55,395 nucleotides of DNA from JBAVOR01 sp049692255 (GCA_049692255.1 JBAVOR010000010.1:1-55395), one strand, 5' to 3'. Positions 34,408-42,749 are shown, counted from the stretch's first letter. Numbers and translations are program-made. The notes: a model not told the origin generated them from the sequence alone.

Positions 34408-35745
34408 TTAACCGAGCATAATACGTTCTTCTGGGTACTCATACTCATGCAATTCTTTGCGATTACGCATGATTGCCAGTACTAGCGTGAGCGATCCAAT
34501 GCGACCAACAATCATGGTTAGCGCGATCAATAGTTTTCCGACGATAGTGAGATCAGGGGTAATTCCTGTTGAAAGTCCTAAGGTTGCAAACGCAGAAACT
34601 ACTTCGAACACAATATCAAAAAATTCCCATGCTTGCTCAGTAATCAGCAAGCAGAAAATAGTCATGATAATCCACCCGACGCTTAATCCTATAATTGCTA
34701 ATGCTTTAAATACTTGATCACGCGGAATGCGTCTTCCTTTAATTTCTACTGATGTTCTTCCAGAGATTGCTGCATGAATTGTGGCCAAAAGAACTGCAAA
34801 GGTAGTCGTTTTTATACCACTTCCTGTTGAGCCGGGGGAAGAACCAATGAATGCAATAAGCATAATAGCAAAAAGGGTGGCAATATGTAGGTGAGTAGTA
34901 TAGACCGTTATAAAACCGGTGCTTCTACTGGCGACTGCATTAAAAAAAGCGTTAATAAGCGCTTGAGAGAAAGGCATGTGCGCGAAGGCATGGGTGCGTT
35001 CTAATGCCCAGTAGAGAGTAGTGGAAAAAAATATAAGACTAAAGGTGGTGTATAACACAATTTTGGTGTACAGCGACAAAAATCTATGTTTTTGTTGTGC
35101 GCGCGCTTTGATGTGCTCAAAAATTTCTGTCCAGGTAATAAACCCTAAGCCACCAACAATCATGAGCAATGCGGTAATGATGAGCAGAGGAATATTGTTA
35201 GCGTATGCCATCATGCTATCTGGCCATACGGTGAACCCTGCTTCACAAAATGACGATACTGAGTGAAAGAGTGCCATAAATATTCTGCGTAAAGGGCGCA
35301 CCTGCTCCTGTATGCAAAAATAAATACATGCTGCTCCAGTCAGCTCGACGGCTATACTAAATTTAATAATAAAGAACAGTAACTGTTTAATATTTTTCCA
35401 TGACTCTAATTCTAATATTTTTCCCACAAGCAACTGAGTAGAAAAGCCGATTTGTGTAAATAATGAAAGCACGAAAATAGTCATCGTAATGAGCCCGAGC
35501 CCACCGATTTGCATAAGCACCAAAAGAGCGAGTTGCCCGAGGGGGGTAAATGCAGAAATGGGAACCGTAGCAAGACCCGTAACACAGGTTGCTGAAGTAG
35601 CGGTAAATAGAAGGTCGATCCAAGGAATAGGCACCACTTGGGATGCTGGCAAGAAAAGTACAAAGGTACCACCAGCAATAGTGGCTAAAAGAGAAATAAG
35701 AATAACCCTTCCGGGTGTCATATGGGCAATTGTTTTGGCATGCAT
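34408..35745 (-). CDS. ktrB: Potassium uptake channel KtrB/TrkH
   Basis: 445 aa, the usual KtrB size. The four pore loops each show their filter glycine: TCVTGL (Gly57), SSFCEAGF (Gly170), SRSTGF (Gly277) and SAFATLGLS (Gly390). Hydrophobic helices surround each loop. The protein conducts K+ (with Na+ coupling in some family members) across the inner membrane under the control of KtrA, encoded next. The start lies 10 bp from the stop codon of the VTT gene upstream, in the same operon. Confidence 0.93.
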   Translation of the reverse strand: MHAKTIAHMTPGRVILISLLATIAGGTFVLFLPASQVVPIPWIDLLFTATSATCVTGLATVPISAFTPLGQLALLVLMQIGGLGLITMTIFVLSLFTQIGFSTQLLVGKILELESWKNIKQLLFFIIKFSIAVELTGAACIYFCIQEQVRPLRRIFMALFHSVSSFCEAGFTVWPDSMMAYANNIPLLIITALLMIVGGLGFITWTEIFEHIKARAQQKHRFLSLYTKIVLYTTFSLIFFSTTLYWALERTHAFAHMPFSQALINAFFNAVASRSTGFITVYTTHLHIATLFAIMLIAFIGSSPGSTGSGIKTTTFAVLLATIHAAISGRTSVEIKGRRIPRDQVFKALAIIGLSVGWIIMTIFCLLITEQAWEFFDIVFEVVSAFATLGLSTGITPDLTIVGKLLIALTMIVGRIGSLTLVLAIMRNRKELHEYEYPEERIMLG

Positions 35746-35755
35746 AATTTAAAAA

Positions 35756-36349
35756 TTAGGTAAAGTATATTGTATAGACCACCACTCCTATAATTATGGT
35801 CAATAACACCAGTAACGTTACTATGAGGCGCCAATGACGGTCAACATATTGTTTAATATATTGATCCCAGTAGCGGATAATAAGGGATATTGAGAAAAAA
35901 CGGATGCCGCGAGTCATAGTTGAAACGGTAAGAAATAGGAGGAATGGAATACGACAAAAACCAGCACTAATGGTTACTAATTTATAGGGAACTGGTGCAA
36001 GGCCTGCGCCAAAGATGGCACGTGCAGGGTGCTGCATAACAAAATCAAGACCACCATAAAACCGTTCTGGTGATACTACGTACGTCAACAGAAAAGGACT
36101 TGCAATATCCCATAAAAAAAGACCAATGCAGTATCCTAAAATGCCACCAAAAACAGAAGCAGCAGTTGCAACGGCAGCATACATAACCGCCTTTTCACGG
36201 CGCGCCAAACAGTAGGCAATGTAGACCGGTGTGGCGGGCATAAAAAGAAAACTTCCCTCCATCACATACATAAGGGCCAGAATATACGGAGCATAAGGGC
36301 TTTGTATTTGTTTTAAGAACCATGCATGTAATCGTTTTAAGCTAATCAT
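35756..36349 (-). CDS. VTT-domain (DedA/YqaA-type) membrane protein
   Basis: 197 aa. About five hydrophobic helices. The family features are an early acidic residue in YVMEGSFLFMPATPVYIAYCL, a Gly-rich re-entrant segment (FGGILGYCIGLFLWD), and GAGLAPVPYKLVTISAG, close to the R/P-G block of YqaA/DedA proteins. Family members support membrane homeostasis and, in some cases, lipid-carrier flipping; the exact role here is unknown. It is the second gene of glyS-VTT-ktrB-ktrA, with gaps of 22 and 10 bp. Confidence 0.85.
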   Translation of the reverse strand: MISLKRLHAWFLKQIQSPYAPYILALMYVMEGSFLFMPATPVYIAYCLARREKAVMYAAVATAASVFGGILGYCIGLFLWDIASPFLLTYVVSPERFYGGLDFVMQHPARAIFGAGLAPVPYKLVTISAGFCRIPFLLFLTVSTMTRGIRFFSISLIIRYWDQYIKQYVDRHWRLIVTLLVLLTIIIGVVVYTIYFT

Positions 36350-36371
36350 GTACTACCTTTTTTTGCAATGG

Positions 36372-37685
36372 TTATTGCGCTGTGAGTGCATTGTTGAAAT
36401 ATGATTCTAGTTGGTCGATAGCAATACGCTTTTGTTGCATCGAATCCCGTTCCCGTACGGTAACCGCATGATCCGTTTCAGAATCAAAATCATACGTTAC
36501 GCAAAAGGGGGTGCCAATTTCATCTTGGCGACGATACCGTTTTCCAATAGATCCTGACTCATCGAATGTTACAGAGATGCCATTTTTTTGAAACTGTTTG
36601 TAGATACGTTCAGTAGATTCAGTCTGTTTTTTGGTCAGTGGCATAAATGCAATTTTAACAGGTGCAATAGATGGGTGCAGGCGCAGCACGATGCGCGGTT
36701 CACCATCAGCGACATCTTGCGCATATGCATCAAATAAGAGTGTTAAAAAAAGACGACCAACCCCTACCGACGATTCGATTATGTTTGGAATAAACGATTC
36801 TTTTGTTTCTTCATCAAAAACAGTGAGTTCTTTTTTTGAGTATTGCATATGTTGTGTGAGATCAAACGCGCCACGGTGTGCAATACCTTCAACTTCTTTC
36901 CACCCGAACGGGAAATGATATTCAATATCTGATGTTGCTTGCGAGTAATGAGAAAGTTCAGCTTTTTCATATGAACGCAACCGCACATGGTCTTTTTTGA
37001 TACCGATAGCAGAATAAAATTGCAATCGTTGTTCACACCAAAACGTAAAAAACTGTTGAGCATCTTTTGGGTGGCAGAACCATTCAAGTTCCATCTGTTC
37101 AAATTCCCGTACCCGAAATAAGAACTGCTTTGGGTTAATTTCATTACGAAACGCTTTTCCTATTTGTGCTACCCCGAACGGTATTTTTACACGGTTGGTC
37201 GTAATAATATTTTTAAATGCTACAAAAATAGTTTGCGCTGTTTCAGGTCGCAAGTAACCGGTATGTGCACCAGCGGCACCAACGTTGGTACTAAACATCA
37301 TGTTAAAGGGGCGAATGTCGGTCCACGCTTTATTGCCGCAATGGGGGCATGCTTTGGTCAGATCAATTTCATCTGCACGGTACCGGTGCTTGCAAACAGT
37401 GCAATCAACCATAGGGTCATGGAAGTTGTCAAGATGGCCTGATGCTTTCCACATCATTTCAGGGCCAAGCAGTGCTCCTTCGTAAAGCAAAATATTTTCG
37501 TTAGCGTTATAGATGCTTTTAAGCCATGCGTTTTGAATATTTTTTTTAAGCAAGGTACCCAGATGACCAAAATCGTATATGCCATTTAAGCCACCATAAA
37601 TTTCTGCTGATTGGTAAATAAACCCGCGCCGTTTGCACAGGGAAACAAGATTTTCTAAAGTAGTGGTTGTGGGTTGATTGCTCAT
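36372..37685 (-). CDS. glyS: Glycyl-tRNA synthetase, alpha2 type
   Basis: 437 aa, the single-chain (GlyQS) type rather than the two-subunit alpha/beta type. It charges tRNA-Gly with glycine. It shows the N-terminal block LVSLCKRRGFIYQSAEIYGG (shortened: RRGFIYQSAEIYGG), the zinc ribbon CTVCKHRYRADE...CPHCGNK, motif 2 FRNEINPKQFLFRVREFEQME (key residues FRNEI and REFEQME), and motif 3 SSVGVGRLFL. The anticodon-binding domain is at the C-terminus (from VKIAFMPLTKKQ). It heads a four-gene minus-strand operon. Confidence 0.97.
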   Translation of the reverse strand: MSNQPTTTTLENLVSLCKRRGFIYQSAEIYGGLNGIYDFGHLGTLLKKNIQNAWLKSIYNANENILLYEGALLGPEMMWKASGHLDNFHDPMVDCTVCKHRYRADEIDLTKACPHCGNKAWTDIRPFNMMFSTNVGAAGAHTGYLRPETAQTIFVAFKNIITTNRVKIPFGVAQIGKAFRNEINPKQFLFRVREFEQMELEWFCHPKDAQQFFTFWCEQRLQFYSAIGIKKDHVRLRSYEKAELSHYSQATSDIEYHFPFGWKEVEGIAHRGAFDLTQHMQYSKKELTVFDEETKESFIPNIIESSVGVGRLFLTLLFDAYAQDVADGEPRIVLRLHPSIAPVKIAFMPLTKKQTESTERIYKQFQKNGISVTFDESGSIGKRYRRQDEIGTPFCVTYDFDSETDHAVTVRERDSMQQKRIAIDQLESYFNNALTAQ

Positions 37686-37781
37686 ACGGTAAGCTCCTTG
37701 GGGCTCAAACTGATAACTTTAATAGTAATAGTGTAAATCGGACTGAGCCATTTGACAATGAGTAGCCATATTGTGTGTTCG

Positions 37782-37790
37782 TGGTACACT
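37782..37790 (+). promoter_or_regulatory. Extended -10 promoter of the HtrA-like gene
   Basis: TGGTACACT, identical to the motif before rplU. TTGACA at 37752-37757 is too far upstream (27-nt spacer), so the -35 is uncertain. Confidence 0.4.
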
Positions 37791-37842
37791 ACACAAGATA
37801 AAAGTACCTGAAGGTATGTTTCTATTATTAAAGAGGGTAACC

Positions 37843-39492
37843 ATGCATCACATGCGTATCATAACCGTGTTCGTAATTCTATCATGTTGTTTTTCAGGTA
37901 TTGCACTCTATAAAGTGCTGCAGCCATCCTATGCAGTGCCCAAAGCGCTGGAAGCCCCCATGCTACTCAAGAGTACGGGACAAGCAGACAAGTTGGAAGC
38001 GCCTGTCAGTGAACATACCGCATGGAGTAATTTGCAGTCGAAGGTAAAAAATACGGTAGTACAGATATTTTCTCAGGTAGCCGCTATCGATCTTTTGCAG
38101 CCATATAAAACCCCCCATCAGTACCAAAGTACAGGCAGTGGGTTTTTTATTAATGGGGAAGGGGAAATAGTTACCAATGCCCATGTGGTGGATCAAGCAA
38201 AAGCGGTCTGGATTCAGATTCCTGCTTTAGGTAAACAGCAGATCGATGTAGAAGTGCTTGGTGTAAGTCCTGAGCGCGATATTGCATTAATTAAAGTAAA
38301 ACCTGAAGGTTTAGAGCGCATTAAAGCGGTGCTCAACGATATCCCTTATTTAACGCTCGGTGACTCAAATGTAATACAGCGTGCAGATGAAATTATGACA
38401 TTAGGGTATCCGCTCGGTCAACAAGGTCTCAAGAGTACCGTTGGTGTAGTGAGTGGATGGGAATCTCATTTATTGCAAATCGATGCGCCCATTAATCCTG
38501 GCAACTCGGGTGGTCCTTCACTGGACCGGTTAGGTAAAGTTATTGGTATTAATACTATGTATGCGCCGGAAGCACAAAATATTGGGTATATTATTCCTAT
38601 TAACGAAGCGAAGATTGTGTTAGACGATTTGCGTACGGTTAAGCTATTGCGTAAGCCCTTTTTAGGTGTTTTTTACAACAATGCCAGTGAAGCAATGATC
38701 GCTTATCTGGGCAATCCATTACCGGGGGGGTTATACGTTGTTGATGTGTATAAAGAAAGCCCTTTGCACAAAGCGGGTGTGCAGCGTGGTGACATGATTT
38801 ATGAAATTAATGGACACGCAATCGATTTATATGGGGATATTAATTGGCGGGATGATAAAATATCAATTGTCGATTATATTTCTCAATTTAAGCTCGGACA
38901 AAAAGTAACTTTGGTTGTCTATCGCAATGGTAAGCGTCGTGATGTGTCACTTACTTTTGATCAATCTGAACTGTTGCCGATTCGCAAAATATATCCTGGG
39001 TATGAAAAAATAGATTATGAAATTGTTGCGGGTATGGTTATTCAGCCGCTCATGATTAATCATTTGCCTGCATTGGTAAACGGGTCACCAAGTTTAGCAA
39101 AATATACGGAAATGAAATATCAGATGGAACCAGCCTTGATTGTGACTCACATATTTCCTGATTCGCAGGCACACCGTTCGCGTGCATTATCACCAGGCGT
39201 TATTATTAAAAATGTGAATGGTAAGCGGGTAAAAGCGATGACCGATTTGCGCGAGGCATTGTTTGAAGGAGTTTCTACGGGGTACTTTACGGTAGAAACA
39301 ACAGAAGGGGTGTTTATTGTTTGCCCAATGCAACAAGTGCTTGAAGACGATCTGCGTTTGTCGCGTGACTATTTCTTCCCTCTTTCGGTAACTATGCAGC
39401 AACTATTAGAAAAAGCTGGTGTTACCGTGAAGCAATCTGATAAAGTATTATTGGCAACAGCAGCGCACACTGCTGCCCAAGTTGCCGTATAA
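37843..39492 (+). CDS. HtrA/DegP-like serine protease with PDZ domains
   Basis: 549 aa from the ATG at 37843, which has an AAGAGGG box; the frame runs back to 37771. A signal or anchor segment (MRIITVFVILSCCFSGIALY) is followed by a trypsin-like domain with His114 in TNAHVVD, Asp146 in ERDIALIK and Ser222 in NPGNSGGP. Two PDZ domains follow (FLGVFYNN... near 285-380 and a divergent one near 430-500), with an unusual C-terminal tail of about 50 residues. Such enzymes degrade or refold misfolded proteins outside the inner membrane. The function fits the many exported proteins encoded nearby. Confidence 0.92.
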   Translation: MHHMRIITVFVILSCCFSGIALYKVLQPSYAVPKALEAPMLLKSTGQADKLEAPVSEHTAWSNLQSKVKNTVVQIFSQVAAIDLLQPYKTPHQYQSTGSGFFINGEGEIVTNAHVVDQAKAVWIQIPALGKQQIDVEVLGVSPERDIALIKVKPEGLERIKAVLNDIPYLTLGDSNVIQRADEIMTLGYPLGQQGLKSTVGVVSGWESHLLQIDAPINPGNSGGPSLDRLGKVIGINTMYAPEAQNIGYIIPINEAKIVLDDLRTVKLLRKPFLGVFYNNASEAMIAYLGNPLPGGLYVVDVYKESPLHKAGVQRGDMIYEINGHAIDLYGDINWRDDKISIVDYISQFKLGQKVTLVVYRNGKRRDVSLTFDQSELLPIRKIYPGYEKIDYEIVAGMVIQPLMINHLPALVNGSPSLAKYTEMKYQMEPALIVTHIFPDSQAHRSRALSPGVIIKNVNGKRVKAMTDLREALFEGVSTGYFTVETTEGVFIVCPMQQVLEDDLRLSRDYFFPLSVTMQQLLEKAGVTVKQSDKVLLATAAHTAAQVAV

Positions 39493-39510
39493 TAAAAAGG
39501 GGAGGTTCGT

Positions 39511-40110
39511 ATGTACTTTAAGGTAATTATTGTATTGCTCTGCTGTATTGCGTTTATACCAATCATGCATGGAATGTGCTCTGAAAATACCAAACTGATG
39601 CCACCAACGCTGAACTGGTTGCCATCAGAATGCGAAAATTATATGCCGTCGCGCAATAGTGTGATGGACAAAGCCATTCTGAGTGGCGATCTTGATAAAG
39701 TGAGATCACAAGCAACGTGGCGACAAGATCATAGGACTCAAGCAGTAGTTGGCTTTAATAATCCCGATTATCACGAACTATGGCTTGCCCACAGCAAAGC
39801 AGTTGAGAGTGATTACGCATATCAAAACGTTCTGGACAAAAAAAAACCTTCGTATCGCACCCTTGCCACTGTAGGGCTCATCAGCTTTTCCATGATAAAA
39901 ATTATGCTTGATGCACGGTGGTATATGACGCATCCGCCAGTAACGATAGAAGATTCTATTAAACAATATGCTGATATTGTGGCAACACTCGGCATTGGTT
40001 TTAGCGCTATTCGCGTTGCAGGCAAAGCGGTAGGTGATATTAAAAAAGAGTTTGAAAATGCAAAAGAAATATTTACGATCTTAAAAAGATATCATGAAAA
40101 ACAGTCCTAA
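39511..40110 (+). CDS. Exported membrane protein of unknown function
   Basis: 199 aa, not recognised. A signal peptide (MYFKVIIVLLCCIAFIPIMHG) is followed by a polar region and a hydrophobic segment (TLATVGLISFSMIKIML near residue 115). A second weak one (YADIVATLGIGFSAIRVAG) lies near 155. It follows the HtrA-like gene by 18 bp, has an AAAGGGGAGG box, and overlaps tlyA by 17 bp, so three genes probably form one transcript. A role in the envelope is likely; more cannot be said. Confidence 0.65.
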   Translation: MYFKVIIVLLCCIAFIPIMHGMCSENTKLMPPTLNWLPSECENYMPSRNSVMDKAILSGDLDKVRSQATWRQDHRTQAVVGFNNPDYHELWLAHSKAVESDYAYQNVLDKKKPSYRTLATVGLISFSMIKIMLDARWYMTHPPVTIEDSIKQYADIVATLGIGFSAIRVAGKAVGDIKKEFENAKEIFTILKRYHEKQS

Positions 40111-40852
40111 AAAAGAGCGGCTTGATCTGCTCGTTTTATCATTACACCCGCAGTTAAGCCGCACGCATGTGCAGAGTTTAATTATGCAAGGTAAAGTGTC
40201 TGTTGATGGAATGCCCGTAACAAAAGCGGGCACAGCCATTAGTAAAGATGCAGTAGTTACTGTTGATCTCTATGAACCACCCTATGTTTCACGCGCTGGT
40301 ATTAAATTAGCAGCAGTATTGGATCATTTTCACCTTGCGCCAGAAGGCATGGTATGCATGGATGCCGGTCTTTCAACGGGGGGGTTTACCGATTGTCTGT
40401 TACAACGCGGTGCTAAAAAAGTGTATGGTATTGATGTGGGGTATGGGCAGGTGCATGAGAAGATCCGTGCAGATAAACGCGTAGTGGTAATGGAAAAAAC
40501 CAACCTGCGCCATGTAACTGCTTTGCCTGAGCCTATTGATATGGTAACTCTCGATCTTTCATTTATTTCCGTATTAAAAGTTATTGATGCTGTGCGCCAG
40601 GTGCTCAAAAAGAACGGCACATTAATAGTGCTTATTAAGCCACAATTTGAAGCGACTAAAAAAGATGTTGGTGCTGGTGGTATTGTATCAGATACAACGG
40701 TGCATGAACGAGTTATTCAAGAAGTAGTGAGCGGGCTAACGGCTAAAGGCTTTTCTTGCAACGGGGTTATTCCTTCGCCCATAGAAGGGACCATGGGAAA
40801 CAAAGAATTTTTAGCCTATTTTACGTATCAGCAAAGCGCTCATCCCGAGTGA
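40094..40852 (+). CDS. tlyA: TlyA-family rRNA 2'-O-methyltransferase
   Basis: 252 aa, the usual size. An N-terminal S4 RNA-binding domain (LSRTHVQSLIMQGKVSVDG) precedes an FtsJ-like methyltransferase domain with the SAM site MDAGLSTGGFTDCLLQRGA (key residues DAGLSTGGFTD), YGIDVGYGQ, and the catalytic-fold blocks VTLDLSFISV and VLIKPQFEA. TlyA methylates ribose 2'-OH groups in 16S and/or 23S rRNA; older annotations call it hemolysin. The last few residues and the stop codon are encoded by repeat copy D, so the C-terminus appears to be altered by the insertion. Confidence 0.95.
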   Translation: MKNSPKKERLDLLVLSLHPQLSRTHVQSLIMQGKVSVDGMPVTKAGTAISKDAVVTVDLYEPPYVSRAGIKLAAVLDHFHLAPEGMVCMDAGLSTGGFTDCLLQRGAKKVYGIDVGYGQVHEKIRADKRVVVMEKTNLRHVTALPEPIDMVTLDLSFISVLKVIDAVRQVLKKNGTLIVLIKPQFEATKKDVGAGGIVSDTTVHERVIQEVVSGLTAKGFSCNGVIPSPIEGTMGNKEFLAYFTYQQSAHPE

Positions 40853-40884
40853 TTGCAAAGCAATTGTATCGAGGGAAAAAAGCG
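40836..40884. repeat. Family-1 hairpin repeat, short copy D overlapping tlyA
   Basis: The head GCGCTCATCCCGAGTG is followed by ATTGC-AAA-GCAAT, TGTATCGAGG and a closing AGCGC. The stem differs from all other copies but is perfectly self-complementary. The TGA inside the head (GAGTGA) is the tlyA stop codon. Confidence 0.7.
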
Positions 40885-40915
40885 CATGAATGCTCGTATA
40901 CTTTTTACTATTTTT

Positions 40916-40924
40916 TGGTACACT
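40916..40924 (+). promoter_or_regulatory. Extended -10 motif upstream of tRNA-Arg(TCG)
   Basis: TGGTACACT, identical to the motifs before rplU and the HtrA-like gene. The next gene on this strand is tRNA-Arg at 41149, more than 200 nt downstream, with a repeat in between; it may drive that tRNA or an unseen small RNA. The interval 40885-41047 shows no credible gene. Confidence 0.35.
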
Positions 40925-41047
40925 CATCTACATTAAATCTATGCTTATCCACACCTCCCGGTTTGGCAAGCCACGATTGGCACGGTCCCAAAAAAGGGCT
41001 GATTCTTCTATAGATCTCTTTTGAAATCCTAAATTATGATCTCCAGC

Positions 41048-41103
41048 GCGCTCACCCTGAGTGAAATTTCGAAGAAATTTAGTATCGAAGGGGTACTGAG
41101 CGC
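41048..41103. repeat. Family-1 hairpin repeat, copy E
   Basis: GCGCTCACCCTGAGTG, then AAATTTC-GAA-GAAATTT, AGTATCGAAGGG, then GAGCGC. The left half and the right flank (TTTCAGAAGAAGTC) match copy A, while the whole right half of A is missing, as if deleted or never acquired. It lies 45 bp upstream of tRNA-Arg. Confidence 0.8.
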
Positions 41104-41148
41104 ACAAATTTCAGAAGAAGTCTATTATTATTATCTTGATATATATAA

Positions 41149-41225
41149 GCGCCCGTAGCTCAATTGGATAGAGTACCGGATTTCGAATCCGTTGGTTGTA
41201 GGTTCGAGTCCTACCGGGCGCACCA
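41149..41225 (+). tRNA. tRNA-Arg (TCG)
   Basis: Acceptor GCGCCCG/CGGGCGC, D-arm GCTC...GAG, anticodon loop TTTCGAA with anticodon TCG, T-loop GTTCGAG, and encoded CCA at 41223-41225. Its length is 77 nt. Confidence 0.95.
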
Positions 41226-41298
41226 GGCTTTGCCCATAAAGGGCTACGCCTGGCGGGGCCATATTTGAGGAATGCAGAGAGCAGTAATAGAATAAGAT

Positions 41299-41366
41299 TA
41301 TGCGAAGCCTGTCCGGCGAAGCTTGCCAATGCGCCGTCGCTTTAGCTATGGCGGCACAGGGCCGGA
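41299..41366. repeat. Nested inverted repeat after tRNA-Arg(TCG)
   Basis: GTCCGGC near 41309 and GCCGGAC ending near 41366 are complementary. Inside them a second hairpin has CGCC/GGCG arms around GTCGCTTTAGCTAT. With the family-2 hairpin at 41373 this forms a 130-bp cluster of structured DNA directly inside the tRNA. No gene was seen in 41226-41438. Confidence 0.5.
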
Positions 41367-41372
41367 CGTGTC

Positions 41373-41396
41373 CCGACGTAGTTTTAACGAAGTCGG
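41373..41396 (+). repeat. Family-2 hairpin repeat
   Basis: CCGAC, then the 14-nt loop GTAGTTTTAACGAA, then GTCGG, followed by AAGCC. The loop is the same as at 43738-43751 except for one base, but the stem is unrelated. Confidence 0.65.
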
Positions 41397-41438
41397 AAGC
41401 CACGGATCAAGCGTAGCTTAGATTATAAAAATAAAAAA

Positions 41439-41693
41439 TCATCGTAAAATTTTTTTTATTCCCGAACGCATTGCTTGCACCACCGTTGGTGAAAGGTCAG
41501 CTATTTTTGCTAATTTGCGCACAGAAATTTCATCATGCCCCATGATCGCATAAATAAGTTCTGATAAAGCAAGTTCTTTAAGCCCTGCATCAAATTCTTC
41601 TTTTCGTTTGGGGGACAATGAATCAACGTGCTCGTCGTATGTTGAGTTGCTCGATGAACTGTTAAATCTCGTTCTTTTAACTCTTCTATTCAT
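41439..41693 (-). CDS. Small HTH protein downstream of the toxin-antitoxin pair
   Basis: 84 aa. A Ser/Asn-rich basic N-terminus precedes a helix-turn-helix of the XRE/Cro type: SVRKLAKIADLSPTVVQAMRSG (key residues VRKLAK, LSPTVVQ) near residues 58-78. A helical segment (ALSELIYAIMG) precedes the HTH, as in the antitoxin encoded upstream, so it may be a diverged relative. It starts 12 bp after the antitoxin gene, on the same strand, with only a weak ribosome-binding site (GAAAG). It probably acts as a regulator or second antitoxin of the module; this is inference. Confidence 0.65.
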   Translation of the reverse strand: MNRRVKRTRFNSSSSNSTYDEHVDSLSPKRKEEFDAGLKELALSELIYAIMGHDEISVRKLAKIADLSPTVVQAMRSGIKKILR

Positions 41694-41705
41694 ATGCTTT
41701 CTGTG

Positions 41706-42038
41706 CTATCTCTTTACAGCAGCTTCATGCACAATTTTCGCAAGTGTTTTAAGGGTTGGATTACCACCTTTTGAAAGAGCTAATTGAACGGTAGAGCGTG
41801 ACATGTTTGCATTTTTAGCAACTTGCAGTTTATTGATGCGTAAATACGACTCGAGAATTTCGATAAACGTTTCAGGATCATTATCAACAAGGCACTCTAA
41901 TAATGCAGCGCCAACTTTTTGGAAATCCATAAAGGTATCTTCAGGATTCCATGAATGCATGCCTTGCTTACTCATTTTAGTTTCTTGCATATTTTTGAAC
42001 GAGAACTCTTGCTTTTTCGATGTCTTTTTTTTGTGCAT
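41706..42038 (-). CDS. HigA-type antitoxin (HTH)
   Basis: 110 aa. I chose the ATG at 42038 because of a strong GGAGG box 8 nt upstream; this makes the gene overlap the toxin gene by 62 bp and gives a Lys-rich N-terminal extension. From DNDPETFIEILESYLRI onward the sequence follows the addiction-module antidote family (HI1420-like), ending with an HTH (LQVAKNANMSRSTVQLALSKGGNPTLKTLAKI; key residues AKNANMSRSTVQ). It should neutralise the RelE/ParE-like toxin and repress the operon. The order is toxin first, as in higBA. Confidence 0.85.
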   Translation of the reverse strand: MHKKKTSKKQEFSFKNMQETKMSKQGMHSWNPEDTFMDFQKVGAALLECLVDNDPETFIEILESYLRINKLQVAKNANMSRSTVQLALSKGGNPTLKTLAKIVHEAAVKR

Positions 42039-42270
42039 TTTTATTTCCTCCGTTAAGTAACAAAACTACTGCGACTCCCTCTTTAACAAAGTAAATCCGC
42101 CATCCGTTTGTCCATCGCAATTCAGCTAGGCCATTACCTAAATTTTTGGCATCTCCAAAATATTCTAAATTGGCAATCCGCTCCAAGCGACCCGCGATTT
42201 TTAGCTGTTCTTTTATAGTGAGCGAGGTGAACCAAGATTGAAATTCTTTTGTCTTGCGAATTATAATCAT
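41977..42270 (-). CDS. RelE/ParE-superfamily toxin (HigB/HI1419-like)
   Basis: 97 aa from the ATG at 42270, which has a GGGAG box; the frame reaches 42306. The pattern RKTKEFQSWFTSL...RLERIANLEYFGDAKNLGNGLAELRW (key blocks FQSWF, GDAKNLGNGLAELR) with WRIYFVKEGVAVVLLLNGGNK is that of the addiction-module killer family (phage-derived Gp49-like). Members cut mRNA on the ribosome. The C-terminal lysines (KKDIEKA) match the family. It is the first gene of the module, and the antitoxin overlaps it. Confidence 0.88.
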   Translation of the reverse strand: MIIIRKTKEFQSWFTSLTIKEQLKIAGRLERIANLEYFGDAKNLGNGLAELRWTNGWRIYFVKEGVAVVLLLNGGNKNAQKKDIEKARVLVQKYARN

Positions 42271-42525
42271 ACAAACTCCCTTTAGTGTGTCCATTATATC
42301 AGTCAATGCTGGTTAAGATCAAGAAGAATTTATTTTTTATTGGCATGACGCGTATGGGCGCAGAAAAAAAAAGCATTGCCCAGTGACTGGGAGTGTACAT
42401 GCGCCGCGCAGCCGTAATGAAATGCGAAGGCGAATAGCGCGTGGACTGGTTTTTACCTTATTAATGATTATGACACGTGGAGTAAGTGTAAATTACAAGA
42501 GCATAGCCTTGTCAATACATTGTAC

Positions 42526-42556
42526 GCAATGGGATTTAGATAATTATTAATTCGCC
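42526..42556 (+). pseudogene. Decayed duplicate of the Cys-rich protein gene
   Basis: GCAATGGGATTTAGATAATTAT followed by AATTCGC with one extra T repeats 29 of 30 bases of the Cys-rich gene at 43552-43580 (the exact part is 22 nt). Similarity just upstream (AATACATTGTAC against AATATTGTTATTGCAA) is weak. The rest of 42271-42666 shows no open frame or other recognisable feature. Confidence 0.6.
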
Positions 42557-42666
42557 GCAACTGTAATGCATATACTGGCATATAAACAAGAGTAGTTACC
42601 TTGTTTATATGCATAGCAATGTGTCATTGAGAGAAGCGCAATAAAATAGGCTATGCGTGATAAATA

Positions 42667-42696
42667 TTGCAAATATAAGAATAAACGATGTATAGT
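42667..42696 (+). promoter_or_regulatory. Promoter of the lipoprotein operon (TTGCAAATA type)
   Basis: TTGCAA at 42667-42672, an 18-nt spacer, TATAGT at 42691-42696. The first part, ATTGCAAATATAA, is identical to the promoter at 17068. Confidence 0.6.
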
Positions 42697-42749
42697 AACA
42701 GTAAAGATTCTTGAATCGATACGGCCACATAAAAAGAGGGGTTATTGCT

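Noticed and set aside
40940..41023. 27-codon frame downstream of the TGGTACACT motif at 40916
   Set aside because: No ribosome-binding site and no recognisable sequence; too short to support.
41131..41403. 90-aa minus-strand frame with VGLEPTTNGFEIR
   Set aside because: It is antisense to tRNA-Arg(TCG) and the hairpin cluster, another typical tRNA artefact.
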